Below are positions 10,323-19,181 of a stretch of 64,000 bases of DNA, piece after piece; positions within the stretch are counted from its first letter, which is position 1, and each line of letters begins with the position of its first letter. The stretch is from the NCBI GenBank assembly GCA_017542485.1, contig JAFXXC010000066.1, positions 39,060 through 103,059 of the forward strand. Direction: 5' to 3'. This DNA is from Acholeplasmatales bacterium. GTDB lineage: Bacteria; Bacillota_I; Bacilli_A; Acholeplasmatales; Anaeroplasmataceae. The notes beneath the pieces are model-generated. The model was given only the letters and a program-made list of their open reading frames with translations. It was not told the origin of the DNA and did not search any database. The translations under genes and the position numbers were made by a program.

Positions 10323-10328
10323 TATAAT
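10323..10328 (+). promoter_or_regulatory. -10 element for the glycosidase operon
   Basis: TATAAT stands 33 bases before the likely ATG at 10361. The -35 region (TTTCAA, 17 bases upstream) is weak, so an activator may be needed. Confidence 0.5.
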
Positions 10329-10360
10329 AAATTATAATATTGCGATTGGATGTAGATAAT

Positions 10361-10912
10361 ATGGTAAGACAAATACTAAGAATTAATAAGATGGTTTTTT
10401 ATATACCTATTGGAATTATAATTATTGTTATGCGTGAGCATTTGATTAATTATTTATCGTTAATAGTAGGTATACCAATGCTCATTGTTTCTATAGAGGG
10501 TTTAATTTATGAAATAGCTATACACTCATATAAAACTGAGCATAATAGAATAGGCGAGGAAATAATTAAGATAATATTATCAGTATTAATTATTTTTGCA
10601 TTCGACAACAATGTTGAAATAATTAGTATTATTTGGGGCGTTATTGCAATATTACAAGCAGTAAAAGAGTTATCTAAGGCTATTTATGAATTGACTTATG
10701 GTGGTAATCCTTTATTTTTGTTATTGTTATTACAAACAATAATTCAAATTATCTTTGCAATATTATTAATTATAGAGCCAGAAGAACATGTTTCACTTCA
10801 TTTGGTATTATTAGGTGTTGAGATGGAGCTTGAGTCATCAAGAATTTTATTTACATTTATTTATAATTATAAAAGACGAAGAATAAAACTAGATAGTGAT
10901 ATGGTGGTATAG
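10361..10912 (+). CDS. Six-helix membrane protein, DUF308/HdeD-like
   Basis: The 183-residue protein has about six short hydrophobic helices in pairs, with a repeated pattern (LIVGIPMLIVSIEGL; IIWGVIAILQAVKEL; LVLLGVEMELESSRI) that resembles the short DUF308 repeats of HdeD-like proteins. The function is unknown. The ATG at 10361 gives a 25-30 base leader from the -10 box; a TTG at 10340 is less likely because it would lie almost at the transcription start. It is the first gene of an operon with a GH3, a C_GCAxxG protein and a GH28. The family call is tentative. Confidence 0.5.
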   Translation: MVRQILRINKMVFYIPIGIIIIVMREHLINYLSLIVGIPMLIVSIEGLIYEIAIHSYKTEHNRIGEEIIKIILSVLIIFAFDNNVEIISIIWGVIAILQAVKELSKAIYELTYGGNPLFLLLLLQTIIQIIFAILLIIEPEEHVSLHLVLLGVEMELESSRILFTFIYNYKRRRIKLDSDMVV

Positions 10913-10914
10913 AT

Positions 10915-13308
10915 ATGAATGATTATGAAATTAAAAATTTGAAATCCATCTATGAATACTTATCAGAATGTACAGTTTTATTAAAAAATAATGGTGATTT
11001 TCCTTTGAAACATGCAGGAGATATTGCACTTTATGGTAATGGAGCTAGGAAGACAATTAAAGGTGGTACAGGGTCTGGAGAAGTTAATTCTAGATTCTTT
11101 GTTAATATAGAAGATGGATTAAAAAATAAAGGCTTTAATATTAAAACTACTGATTGGTTAGATAAATATGATATAGAATATAATAAAATGAAAAAAAGAT
11201 TTAAAAAGCATCTTAAGAGCGTTGCTAAAGAGAAAAAACAAGCATTATTTATTGCCTCCATGGGCGAGGTAATGCTTGAGGGTGAATATGATATTCCTAT
11301 TGATGTTAGATGTGATAATGCAATTTATGTGTTATCACGTATATCTGGAGAAGGTGCTGATAGAAAAGAAGAAAAGGGAGATATTTATTTAACTGATACT
11401 GAAATAAGAGATATTAAGTATTTGGAAAATAATTATAAGCATTTTATGTTAGTTCTAAATACTTGTGGTGTTGTTGATTTAAGTAAAATAGATTTCGTTA
11501 AAAATATATTATTGTTATCACAATTAGGCGTTGAGACAGGAAATGTTTTTGCGGATATATTATTAGGTAAATATAATCCTTCTGGTAAATTATCAACAAC
11601 ATGGGCTAGAATAGATGATTATCAAAAAATAGGTGATTTTGGTAACAAAGATGATACTAGATATAAAGAAGGTATATATGTAGGATATAGATATTTCGAT
11701 ACATTTAATAAAGATGTATTATTTCCTTTTGGATTTGGATTATCTTATACAGATTTTGAGTATAATGTTGTTGAATATAGTGTTAATAATAAAGAATTTA
11801 ACATAAAAGTTAATGTAAGAAATATAGGAAAATATGCTGGTAAAGAGGTAATAGAGGTTTATATATCTAAGCCTAATGATAGGTTAGATTTTCCATATCA
11901 AGAATTGATTGCTTTTGAAAAAACTGAATTGATAGAACCAAGTGGTGAATGTGAATTAAACATATCATTTGGATTAGAAAGTCTAAAAAGTTATGATTAT
12001 GATAATAGGAGATATCAAATAATTAAGGGAGAATATATTGTTAGAGTAGGTAATAGTAGTCGAAATAATGCCCCTATTTATAAGTTTTTGATTAATAACG
12101 ATATTTCTATTAAGAAAGTAAAAAATTTGTTTAAAAAGCCTGATTTTGAGGATTATATCCCTAGGTTAAGAAGTGATAATTATAATATTCCTACTTTAGA
12201 AATAGATGAAGGTCTATTTGATGAGGAAATTGTTAATTATGAGTTAAGATATGAAGTATTAGATGAAATAAAAAAATTAAGCGATAATGAGTTAATGAAG
12301 CTTAATATGGGTAGATTTAATGAAAAGGGCGGAATTAAAAGCATTATTGGTTCATCTGGTATTAGTGTTCCTGGAGCTGCAGGAGAAACAGCTAAAATTG
12401 ATGGTTTGGATTCTATAGTAATGGCTGATGGTCCTCAGGGGTTAAGGCTTGCAAGAGATTATTTTGTTGATAAGAATGGACCACATTCAAAAAGTGGATT
12501 AATCCCTGAATCAATGAAGGAATATATGCCTTTAGTAATTAGAGGATTATTATATTTGTTATCTCCTAAGCCAAGAGGTAATGAAATAATGCATCAATAT
12601 ACTACGGCACTTCCAATTGCTACAGCAGTTGCACAAAGTTTTAATAAAAAACTTGGCTATGTATTTGGAGATATTGTAGGATCTGAAATGGAATTATTTA
12701 ACGTTAATTTATGGTTAGCACCAGCTTTAAATATTCATAGAAGTATATTATGTGGTAGAAATTTTGAATATTATAGTGAGGATCCATATTTAAGTGGTAT
12801 AATGGCTAAAAATGTTGTATTAGGCGTTGAATCACATAAAGGATGTGGTGCTACAATTAAGCATTTTTTGTGCAATAATCAAGAATATAATAGGTATGTT
12901 AATAATAGCATAGTAAGTGAAAGGGCAATTAGAGATATCTATTTAAAGGGATTTGAAATAGTAATTAAGGAAGCTAAGCCTAAGGCTGTTATGACATCTT
13001 ATAATTTACTTAATGGTATTCATACTAGTGAAAATATAAATATTAATGAAAAAATATTAAGATGTGAATTGGGCCATGATGGTATAATTATGACTGATTG
13101 GATTGTTAAATTTATGCAGAATGAATCAAAATATAAAAATGCATATATTGATAGGGTTTTGAAAGCACATAGTGATATTTTTATGCCAGGAAGTAAGGAA
13201 GATTATAATGAGCTAGAAAAAGCATTAAGAATAGGTTTAATTAGTAGAGATGATCTAGAGATTAATGCATCAAGATTATATAAGACTATAAAGGGATTAA
13301 GAAAATAG
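10915..13308 (+). CDS. Family 3 glycoside hydrolase with permuted domains (beta-glucosidase type)
   Basis: The 797-residue protein has the GH3 domains in reversed order. Residues ~20-265 hold the alpha/beta sandwich that is normally C-terminal (LLKNNGDFPL; PSGKLSTTW; FPFGFGLSYTDF). An FnIII-like domain follows at ~285-395. The TIM-barrel comes last (~440-797): MADGPQGLR, LAPALNIHRSILCGRNFEYYSEDP and KHFLCNNQE; the nucleophile lies in IIMTDW (Asp728). This order is known for beta-glucosidases of gut bacteria such as Butyrivibrio and Ruminococcus. No signal peptide is seen, so it should act on imported beta-linked oligosaccharides. The neighbouring GH28 suggests plant cell-wall material. Exact substrate is unknown. 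Confidence 0.9.
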   Translation: MNDYEIKNLKSIYEYLSECTVLLKNNGDFPLKHAGDIALYGNGARKTIKGGTGSGEVNSRFFVNIEDGLKNKGFNIKTTDWLDKYDIEYNKMKKRFKKHLKSVAKEKKQALFIASMGEVMLEGEYDIPIDVRCDNAIYVLSRISGEGADRKEEKGDIYLTDTEIRDIKYLENNYKHFMLVLNTCGVVDLSKIDFVKNILLLSQLGVETGNVFADILLGKYNPSGKLSTTWARIDDYQKIGDFGNKDDTRYKEGIYVGYRYFDTFNKDVLFPFGFGLSYTDFEYNVVEYSVNNKEFNIKVNVRNIGKYAGKEVIEVYISKPNDRLDFPYQELIAFEKTELIEPSGECELNISFGLESLKSYDYDNRRYQIIKGEYIVRVGNSSRNNAPIYKFLINNDISIKKVKNLFKKPDFEDYIPRLRSDNYNIPTLEIDEGLFDEEIVNYELRYEVLDEIKKLSDNELMKLNMGRFNEKGGIKSIIGSSGISVPGAAGETAKIDGLDSIVMADGPQGLRLARDYFVDKNGPHSKSGLIPESMKEYMPLVIRGLLYLLSPKPRGNEIMHQYTTALPIATAVAQSFNKKLGYVFGDIVGSEMELFNVNLWLAPALNIHRSILCGRNFEYYSEDPYLSGIMAKNVVLGVESHKGCGATIKHFLCNNQEYNRYVNNSIVSERAIRDIYLKGFEIVIKEAKPKAVMTSYNLLNGIHTSENININEKILRCELGHDGIIMTDWIVKFMQNESKYKNAYIDRVLKAHSDIFMPGSKEDYNELEKALRIGLISRDDLEINASRLYKTIKGLRK

Positions 13309-13309
13309 T

Positions 13310-13690
13310 ATGGAAAGATTTGAAAGAGCAGTAGAATATAAGCATAATGGAAGGAATTGTTGTCAAGCAGTGTTATTGGCATATAAAGATATCATCGATT
13401 TAAGAGAGGACGAATTATTAAAAATTGGAGCTGGCTTTGGAGTAGGATTTGGCTCAATGGAGGCGACTTGTGGTGCTTTAATCGGAGCCAATATTATTTT
13501 AGGTTTATTAAGTGATGGTAAGCCATCTTTGATGATGAAATCAAAAGATATGTTATATGAGTTTAATAATATGTGTGGCGCAACTATCTGCAAAGACTTA
13601 AAAGGCAGGAATACAGGTATAGTATTATGTCCTTGTGATGATTGTGTTAGAAATGCAGTTAAAATATTAGATAGTAAAATAGGTAATTAA
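13310..13690 (+). CDS. C_GCAxxG_C_C family redox protein
   Basis: The 126-residue protein has the Cys pattern of the C_GCAxxG_C_C family: NCCQAVL near 18, a glycine-rich GFGVGFGSMEATCGALIG, CGATICKDL and CPCDDCV near the end. The family is thought to be redox-active and possibly metal-binding, but its reaction is not established. It sits one base after the GH3 stop and one base before the GH28 start, so it belongs to the sugar operon. Its role there is unclear. Confidence 0.85.
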   Translation: MERFERAVEYKHNGRNCCQAVLLAYKDIIDLREDELLKIGAGFGVGFGSMEATCGALIGANIILGLLSDGKPSLMMKSKDMLYEFNNMCGATICKDLKGRNTGIVLCPCDDCVRNAVKILDSKIGN

Positions 13691-13691
13691 T

Positions 13692-14984
13692 ATGATAAAT
13701 ACATGTAATTTAGATATTGATAATAGTGGTAAATCATTAGTTACTGATAAATTGCAGAAATTAATAGATGAAAATAATGAACTTACAATAGATAAAGGAG
13801 TATATCTTGTAGGTCCTTTATTTTTGCATGATAATTTTAAATTAGTATTAGATAATTGTGTATTGTTAGCTAGTACTGATGAAGCTAATTACAAAGATAT
13901 TTTTACGAGAGTTGCAGGAATTGAGATGAATTGGTATCCTGGAATTTTAAATGTTATTAATTGTAATAATGTTATTATCAGTGGAAATGGTATTATTGAT
14001 GGTAATGGAAAGTATTGGTATTTGAAGTATTGGGGTATTGATACTAAAGGTGGGATGAGAGAGGAATATGATAGATTAGGTATTAGATTTTTATGTGATT
14101 ATGATTGTAAAAGACCAAGGAATTTATTGGTTCAAAATTCAAGTAATATCGAAATAAAAGAAATAACATCAAAGGATTCAGGTTTTTGGAACATACATGT
14201 TCTATATTCACACGATATTACTATTAACAATATTATTATTAATTCTGGAAATGAGAATTCTCCATCGACAGATGGCATAGATATTGATTCATGTTATGAT
14301 TGTATTATTGAAAATGTAACATCTAATACTAATGATGATTCCATTTGTATTAAGTCAGGAAGAGATTATGATGGATTAAGAGTTAATATGCCATGTCATG
14401 ATATTATTATAAGAAATTGTAAAATATTAAGAGGGTTTGGTATCACTTTAGGTAGTGAATTATCGGGTGGTATTTACAATATAGATATCGATAATATTGA
14501 TTTTATTAACACGGATTGTGCATTTAGAATAAAATCTAGTGAAAATAGAAAAGGTTATATTAAGAATATTAATGTTAGTAATTTAAGATGTAGTAATGTT
14601 AAGTATTTAATTAATATTAATTTGGGATGGAATCCTAATTATAACAAATTAGAGATTCCTAGTGGATTAGATATTGAATATAAGGATTATTATGATACTA
14701 TTTTGAAGAATGTTGATACTAATATATCAAATACTATTATTGATGATATTAGAATAAATAATGTATTTAGTAGAAATAGTAATGATTATAAAGGAATAAG
14801 TAGAGTGTTTCATATTAATGGTTTTGATAATCCAAAGATTAACAATATTTATATTAATAATTTAGATGTTATAGCTTATGAATATGGGCTAGTTAATAAT
14901 ATTAACAATTTAGATATTAAAGATTCTAATATTATTACAGATATTTTGATTGATGAAGATAACAATGAATATGATAATAGATAA
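13692..14984 (+). CDS. Family 28 glycoside hydrolase (polygalacturonase-like)
   Basis: The 430-residue protein is a right-handed beta-helix rich in Asn/Ile repeats. GH28 motifs are in order: STD (Asp194), NDD (Asp215, Asp216) and RIK (279-281), which supply the catalytic acids and the substrate-binding Arg/Lys. The motif usually written GHG reads GFG here (Phe249), so the usual His is missing. There is no signal peptide, so it probably trims imported oligogalacturonides or related pectin fragments in the cytoplasm, upstream of the GH3 step. It is the last gene of the operon. Exo- versus endo-activity and the true substrate cannot be decided by eye. Confidence 0.87.
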   Translation: MINTCNLDIDNSGKSLVTDKLQKLIDENNELTIDKGVYLVGPLFLHDNFKLVLDNCVLLASTDEANYKDIFTRVAGIEMNWYPGILNVINCNNVIISGNGIIDGNGKYWYLKYWGIDTKGGMREEYDRLGIRFLCDYDCKRPRNLLVQNSSNIEIKEITSKDSGFWNIHVLYSHDITINNIIINSGNENSPSTDGIDIDSCYDCIIENVTSNTNDDSICIKSGRDYDGLRVNMPCHDIIIRNCKILRGFGITLGSELSGGIYNIDIDNIDFINTDCAFRIKSSENRKGYIKNINVSNLRCSNVKYLININLGWNPNYNKLEIPSGLDIEYKDYYDTILKNVDTNISNTIIDDIRINNVFSRNSNDYKGISRVFHINGFDNPKINNIYINNLDVIAYEYGLVNNINNLDIKDSNIITDILIDEDNNEYDNR

Positions 14985-14997
14985 TTAAAAATAATTC

Positions 14998-15026
14998 TTA
15001 CTTCTAGATTAAAAAAATGGTAAAAT
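14998..15026 (+). promoter_or_regulatory. Promoter of veg
   Basis: TTACTT (14998-15003), a 17-base spacer and TAAAAT (15021-15026). A 7-bp inverted repeat (ACTTCTA 15000-15006 / TAGAAGT 15032-15038) brackets the promoter. Confidence 0.55.
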
Positions 15027-15051
15027 ATAAGTAGAAGTGGAGCTTATATAA

Positions 15052-15294
15052 ATGAATGTAGATATAAATATTATTAAGAGTAAGATATTAAAATTATATA
15101 AAGAAAATGAACCTATTCATATTGATGTTAATTTAAAAAGAAGAAATGTCAAGAATGCTTTAGGTATAATTAAAGGCGTTTATGATAATTTCTTTATTGT
15201 TAAGTCAAAAGTTAATTTATATGATGAGGAATTTAGTATTTCTTATATAGATATATTGATTAAAAATATATCTATTAAAGAACTTAACAGTTAG
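15052..15294 (+). CDS. veg: Veg family protein
   Basis: The 80-residue protein matches the small Veg (DUF1021) family: a short N-terminal helix, then beta strands with RRNVKNALGIIKGVYDNFFIV and a closing YIDILIKNISI, comparable to the RSGILAETYPSVFVI...YADVLT pattern of Bacillus Veg. Veg is highly expressed in Bacillus subtilis and has been linked to biofilm gene control; its biochemical role is unsettled. GTGGAG precedes the ATG by nine bases. The gene stands alone between its own promoter and the secG promoter. Confidence 0.75.
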   Translation: MNVDINIIKSKILKLYKENEPIHIDVNLKRRNVKNALGIIKGVYDNFFIVKSKVNLYDEEFSISYIDILIKNISIKELNS

Positions 15295-15306
15295 TTAAAA
15301 ATTAAC

Positions 15307-15335
15307 TTGAAATGATATATAGTTTTATGTATAAT
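15307..15335 (+). promoter_or_regulatory. Promoter of secG-rnr-smpB
   Basis: TTGAAA (15307-15312), a 17-base spacer and TATAAT (15330-15335), 35 bases before the secG start. Confidence 0.75.
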
Positions 15336-15369
15336 TAATTAGACGTTTGTATGAATGGAGGTTTTCCTT

Positions 15370-15609
15370 ATGAGTAAGTTCATAATTGACATATTTGTGC
15401 TTATCGCAGCAATCTTATTAATAGTAATTGTAATGCTTCAGGGATCAAAGGATGATATCAATGATGCATTTAATGGTAGTAAGTCTGATTTATTTAAAAA
15501 TCAAAAGACACGTGGTGTAGAATTATTTATGCAACGTACAACTGCAATAGTAGCTATTGTATTCGTAGTATTAGTTATTTCTGCAGTTATTATACATGCC
15601 ACAATATAA
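15370..15609 (+). CDS. secG: Preprotein translocase subunit SecG
   Basis: The 79-residue protein has two hydrophobic helices joined by the SecG loop (VMLQGSKDDINDAFNGSKSDLF). SecG associates with SecYE and helps SecA-driven export across the membrane. The length is normal. GGAGG at 15357-15361 is 8 bases from the ATG at 15370; an in-frame ATG at 15355 contains the ribosome site and is rejected. The order secG-rnr-smpB-ssrA is the classic Gram-positive arrangement. Confidence 0.93.
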   Translation: MSKFIIDIFVLIAAILLIVIVMLQGSKDDINDAFNGSKSDLFKNQKTRGVELFMQRTTAIVAIVFVVLVISAVIIHATI

Positions 15610-15615
15610 TTATTG

Positions 15616-15644
15616 ATGAGACTGTGAAGTCTCATTATTTTTTT
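15616..15644 (+). terminator. Terminator or attenuator between secG and rnr
   Basis: ATGAGACT and AGTCTCAT pair around a four-base loop and are followed by TATTTTTTT. No promoter is visible before rnr, so partial read-through is likely. Confidence 0.7.
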
Positions 15645-15661
15645 CAAAGGAGGAGATATTT

Positions 15662-17992
15662 ATGAGTAAGAAGTTAATATTTAGAGAGCTTCAAAATGAA
15701 TCACTTACTTATGATGAACTCTCTTTGATATTCGATGATGAAAATTTAATTGATGAATTAGAAGCTTTAGAGGATGAGGGATTAATTGTTAAAATTAAGA
15801 AAACAGGAAAATATAAGGTTTCTACAAAAAAGAAAAATATTGAAATAAATGATTATGTTTTAAATGAAGAAAGTGTATTAGAAATATTAAAGGATTCAGC
15901 TAATAGTTTATATTATATTTCTAATAAATGTGGTGCTAAGCTCGAAAAAACGAAACAATTTGTTGAAGAGATGGTATCAAAAAATATAATTTCAAAGTGT
16001 CAAGGTGAATATGGTATTGTATATGGTATTCCATATAATGGCGAGGTTAAAGTAAATAATAGTGGTGCTGGAGTTATAATTATAAATGATAATAAATATT
16101 ATCTTGAGAATGTTGATAAATATAATATTTTTTCCGGAGATATAGTAAGTGTTTTATTTGAAAATAATTATAATGAATTTCATGCCTATTTATTAAATGT
16201 AGTTAGTCATAGATATGATTATTGTGTAGGAGTTATTAACCATAGAAAGAAAAAGACTAAAAATGGATTAGAGGATAGATATTCTTTTAAGTCAACTATG
16301 TTAAGTATGCCTATTAATATACCTTTAAATAGTGATGATGTTTATAATATACCAGAGGATTCATTGGTTAAGGTTAAGGTTACATATTATGATTATGTTA
16401 TTTCATTAAGTGATTTTGAAGTTGTTGGAAATATTAATGATCCTACTATTGAGATAACTAAAATTGCTTTAGAATATGGTTTTGATATTGAATTTGATAA
16501 TGATGTAAAAGAAGAAGTAAAATCTATTCCACAAAATGTGTTGAAAAATGAATATAATGGAAGAAGAGATTTTAGAGATTTAGATATTATCACTATTGAT
16601 GGTGATGATTCTAAAGATTTTGATGATGCTATTTATTTGAAAATTCTTGATAATGGTAATTATGAGTTACAAGTTCATATAGCAGATGTAAGTCATTATG
16701 TTAAATGGGGTAATCCTCTAGATAAGGAAGCATTAAAAAGAGGTACGAGTCTTTATTTAGCTGATAGAGTAATACCTATGTTACCACATGAATTATCTAA
16801 TGGTATTTGTTCACTTAATGAAGGTGTGGATAGATTAGTATTATCTTGCATTATGGAGATAGATAAAAAGGGTAATTTGGTTAATTATGAAATATGTGAG
16901 GGTGTTATTAATTCACATCATAGAATGACTTATGATAAAGTTAATAAAATGTTTGATGGAGATAAAAAATTAATCGAAGAGTATAATGACATTTATGATA
17001 TGTTATTAAAAATGAGAGAATTATCTAATATTATTAGAAATATTAGAAATAAAAAGGGTGGTATTGAGTTTGATACTATAGAGTATTCATTTAAGCTTGA
17101 TAATTGTGGAAAGCCTATTGAAATAATTAAAAGAGAAAGGTTCGACTCTGAAAAATTGATTGAGGATTTTATGTTAAAGGCTAATGAAACTATAGCTTAT
17201 CATATGAATATTATGGGGTTACCTATAATATATCGTATTCATGAAAAACCTGATCAAGAGAAATTACATAATACTTTTAAAGAGATAGGTAATATGGGTA
17301 TTGAGGTTAAGAATATTCAAAATGATATTCATCCTAAAGAGATACAAGAAATATTAGGTAAGATTAAGGATAATCCAAATAAGGATATTATTAGTAATAT
17401 GTTGTTAAGAAGTATGATGAAGGCAAAATATTCTAATGATAATTTAGGACACTATGGATTAGCATTGAACTATTATTGCCATTTTACATCGCCTATTAGA
17501 AGATATCCTGATTTGATGACACATAGAATGATTAAAAAGTTATTGCTTCATCCAAGCGATAGTTTCGAAAAAGAAATAAAGTACTATAATAATATAATGC
17601 TTGATATAGCAATGAAGAATTCTTCAAGTGAAAGACGCAGTGTTGATTGTGAGCGTAGTGTTAATGATATGCTTTATGCTTGGTATATGGAAGATAAGAT
17701 TAATTGTGAATATGAAGGAGTAATCACATCAATTACATCATTTGGAATGTTTATAGAACTTGATATGGGAATAGAAGGATTATTTTTATATAGAGACGCA
17801 AATAGATATTATTATGTTGATGAAAAAAATAATAGTTGTGAGGCAGCTGGGAATATTTACCATGTTGGGGATAAGGTTAAAATAATAGTTTCTAATAGTG
17901 ATAGAGAATCTAGATGCATTTACTTTAATTTAAAAGATGATTATAATGACAGAAGTAGGAGATATTATAATGAAAATAATATGTACAAATAA
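15662..17992 (+). CDS. rnr: Ribonuclease R
   Basis: The 776-residue exoribonuclease has a winged-helix N-terminus, cold-shock-like domains, the RNB catalytic domain and a C-terminal S1 domain (CEYEGVITSITSFGMFIEL). The RNB motif DGDDSKDFDDAIYL at 313-326 carries the metal-binding Asp cluster, and HYGLALNYYCHFTSPIRRYPDL is the family signature near 600. RNase R degrades structured RNA 3' to 5' and works with tmRNA/SmpB in removing faulty mRNAs. AGGAGG precedes the ATG. Its 3' end overlaps smpB by 23 bases. Confidence 0.96.
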   Translation: MSKKLIFRELQNESLTYDELSLIFDDENLIDELEALEDEGLIVKIKKTGKYKVSTKKKNIEINDYVLNEESVLEILKDSANSLYYISNKCGAKLEKTKQFVEEMVSKNIISKCQGEYGIVYGIPYNGEVKVNNSGAGVIIINDNKYYLENVDKYNIFSGDIVSVLFENNYNEFHAYLLNVVSHRYDYCVGVINHRKKKTKNGLEDRYSFKSTMLSMPINIPLNSDDVYNIPEDSLVKVKVTYYDYVISLSDFEVVGNINDPTIEITKIALEYGFDIEFDNDVKEEVKSIPQNVLKNEYNGRRDFRDLDIITIDGDDSKDFDDAIYLKILDNGNYELQVHIADVSHYVKWGNPLDKEALKRGTSLYLADRVIPMLPHELSNGICSLNEGVDRLVLSCIMEIDKKGNLVNYEICEGVINSHHRMTYDKVNKMFDGDKKLIEEYNDIYDMLLKMRELSNIIRNIRNKKGGIEFDTIEYSFKLDNCGKPIEIIKRERFDSEKLIEDFMLKANETIAYHMNIMGLPIIYRIHEKPDQEKLHNTFKEIGNMGIEVKNIQNDIHPKEIQEILGKIKDNPNKDIISNMLLRSMMKAKYSNDNLGHYGLALNYYCHFTSPIRRYPDLMTHRMIKKLLLHPSDSFEKEIKYYNNIMLDIAMKNSSSERRSVDCERSVNDMLYAWYMEDKINCEYEGVITSITSFGMFIELDMGIEGLFLYRDANRYYYVDEKNNSCEAAGNIYHVGDKVKIIVSNSDRESRCIYFNLKDDYNDRSRRYYNENNMYK

Positions 17993-18422
17993 GAAGGCAT
18001 CATTTGAATATTTTTTGCTTGATAAGTTTGAAGCTGGTATTAAGTTAAAAGGTACCGAGATTAAATCAATTAGACAGGGAAAGTGCAATATCAATGATGC
18101 CTATGTCATTATGAAAAATAATAGGCCTTACATACTAAATATGTTTATTGCAAAATATGAGCATGGTAATATATTTAATCATGATGAATTACGAACAAGA
18201 GAATTATTACTTCATAAGCATGAATGTGAAAAGCTAGCTTCTAAGATTAAACTTGATGGTTTAACTTTAGTAGCAACCAAAGCATATTTTGAAGGATCAT
18301 TAGTTAAAATTGAAGTGTGTTTAGCAAGAGGTAAGAAGCTTCAAGATAAGAGAGAAACAATAAAAGAAAGAGATATTAGTAGAAATATAAATAAAATGAT
18401 GAAAGATTCAAGCAAATATTAA
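17970..18422 (+). CDS. smpB: SsrA-binding protein SmpB
   Basis: The 150-residue protein has the OB-fold motifs of SmpB: NKKASFEYFLLDKFEAG, LKGTEIKSIRQGKCNI, and the tail RGKKLQDKRETIKERD that enters the ribosome decoding channel. SmpB binds tmRNA and brings it to stalled ribosomes. I chose ATG 17970 because AGGAGA (17957-17962) is seven bases upstream and the protein then starts MKIICTNKKA; an ATG at 17937 would add an unrelated extension. The tmRNA gene follows within 30 bases. Confidence 0.96.
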   Translation: MKIICTNKKASFEYFLLDKFEAGIKLKGTEIKSIRQGKCNINDAYVIMKNNRPYILNMFIAKYEHGNIFNHDELRTRELLLHKHECEKLASKIKLDGLTLVATKAYFEGSLVKIEVCLARGKKLQDKRETIKERDISRNINKMMKDSSKY

Positions 18423-18431
18423 AAATTGTGC

Positions 18432-18437
18432 TATACT
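18432..18437 (+). promoter_or_regulatory. -10 element for ssrA
   Basis: TATACT lies 13 bases before the mature tmRNA 5' end. The -35 region is weak and lies within the smpB coding end. Confidence 0.5.
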
Positions 18438-18449
18438 AATATTGTTCAT

Positions 18450-18848
18450 GGGGATGTACTGGATTCGCTATGATTTAAGGACATTTGTAAGCATGTGGGA
18501 GTAGTCTCCCTTAAAAACGTCGGGGTTTTTAATAAACGCTGAAGATAATAATGATTATGCATTCTTAGCTGCAAGAAGCAATTCTTGTGCTAACTATGCT
18601 TTCGCTTGCTAATATATTAAAGCGACAGAACCCTATAGGGTGCCTACCCTTATAGGCTTTCTGACAACACAGTAGGATATATTTTGTTATTCGCTACTCT
18701 AGGATAATAAGATGAATATAATAGAGTGTAGGTAGTTTTTGGTTTTCCTTTTCGCTTAGGACTATCGAAAATTTAGATTAGGATAAACATGTAGAAAGCA
18801 AATGAAATTGGGTTGTATACATGGGTTCGATTCCCATCATCTCCACCA
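18450..18848 (+). ncRNA. ssrA: tmRNA (SsrA)
   Basis: The 5' end GGGGATG pairs with CATCTCC before the CCA end, forming the tRNA-like acceptor stem; GGTTCGATTCCC near the 3' end is the T-arm. The tag reading frame runs from GCT at 18538 to TAA at 18610-18612, giving 24 residues that begin AEDNNDYAF and end SCANYAFAC. The end differs from the common LAA and resembles mollicute tags. Pseudoknot stems are visible around 18620-18770 (for example ACCCTATAGGG / CCCTTATAGG). tmRNA with SmpB rescues stalled ribosomes and marks the protein for proteolysis. Location after smpB is standard. Confidence 0.97.
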
Positions 18849-18896
18849 ATAGTAACATAACTTTGTTAGAAAATAATAAAGTTCCTATATAGAAAA

Positions 18897-18922
18897 GATG
18901 GCTTATTCAAGCCATTTTTTTG
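18897..18922 (+). terminator. Intrinsic terminator of ssrA
   Basis: ATGGCTT (18898-18904) and AAGCCAT (18909-18915) form the stem, followed by TTTTTTTG. Confidence 0.85.
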
Positions 18923-19049
18923 TTTTTCTTGTAGTTACACCAAAATGAGAAGAATTTTTTTAGTGAAGTTCAGAAAAAAGCGATACAAAAAATTTTTTCT
19001 TCTCACTAAAATTAGATATTTTATAATAAAAAAAGAGCCGAAGCTCTTA
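18923..19049. other. Decayed segment downstream of tmRNA
   Basis: No gene is supported here. Nested inverted repeats are present: TGAGAAGAA (18946-18954) with TTCTTCTCA (18997-19005), and TTTTAGTGA (18958-18966) with TCACTAAAA (19002-19010). A hairpin AAGAGC-CGAA-GCTCTT (19033-19048) is preceded by an A-run; read on the minus strand it is a stem with a TTCG loop and a T-run, that is, a minus-strand terminator. tmRNA 3' flanks are frequent integration sites, and this stretch looks like old insertion debris. Confidence 0.45.
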
Positions 19050-19172
19050 ATGGCTATATATGATTCAAATGAAGATTTTACAGTAAATGACGTTATTAGT
19101 CGTGTTGATAGATTAATGTACGAAAACAAATGGGAACAAAAAAGGCAAGAAAGTAAGATAATTAAATACTGA
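19050..19172 (+). pseudogene. 3' remnant of a GGDEF domain gene
   Basis: The frame reads MAIYDSNEDFTVNDVISRVD then RLMYENKWEQKRQE and stops at 19172. This matches the last about 40 residues of GGDEF domains (YD..ED.T..DLI.RAD..MYE.K), but the catalytic GGDEF and everything upstream are absent. A good terminator follows directly, as if the end of a complete gene had been kept. The open frame extends upstream to 18945, but that part is basic low-complexity sequence with no resemblance to the family. Confidence 0.6.
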
Positions 19173-19181
19173 TAGTAGAAG

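Noticed and set aside
18945..19049. Upstream extension of the GGDEF remnant frame
   Set aside because: The translated stretch is Lys/Phe-rich low complexity from A and T runs and does not resemble a GGDEF domain.
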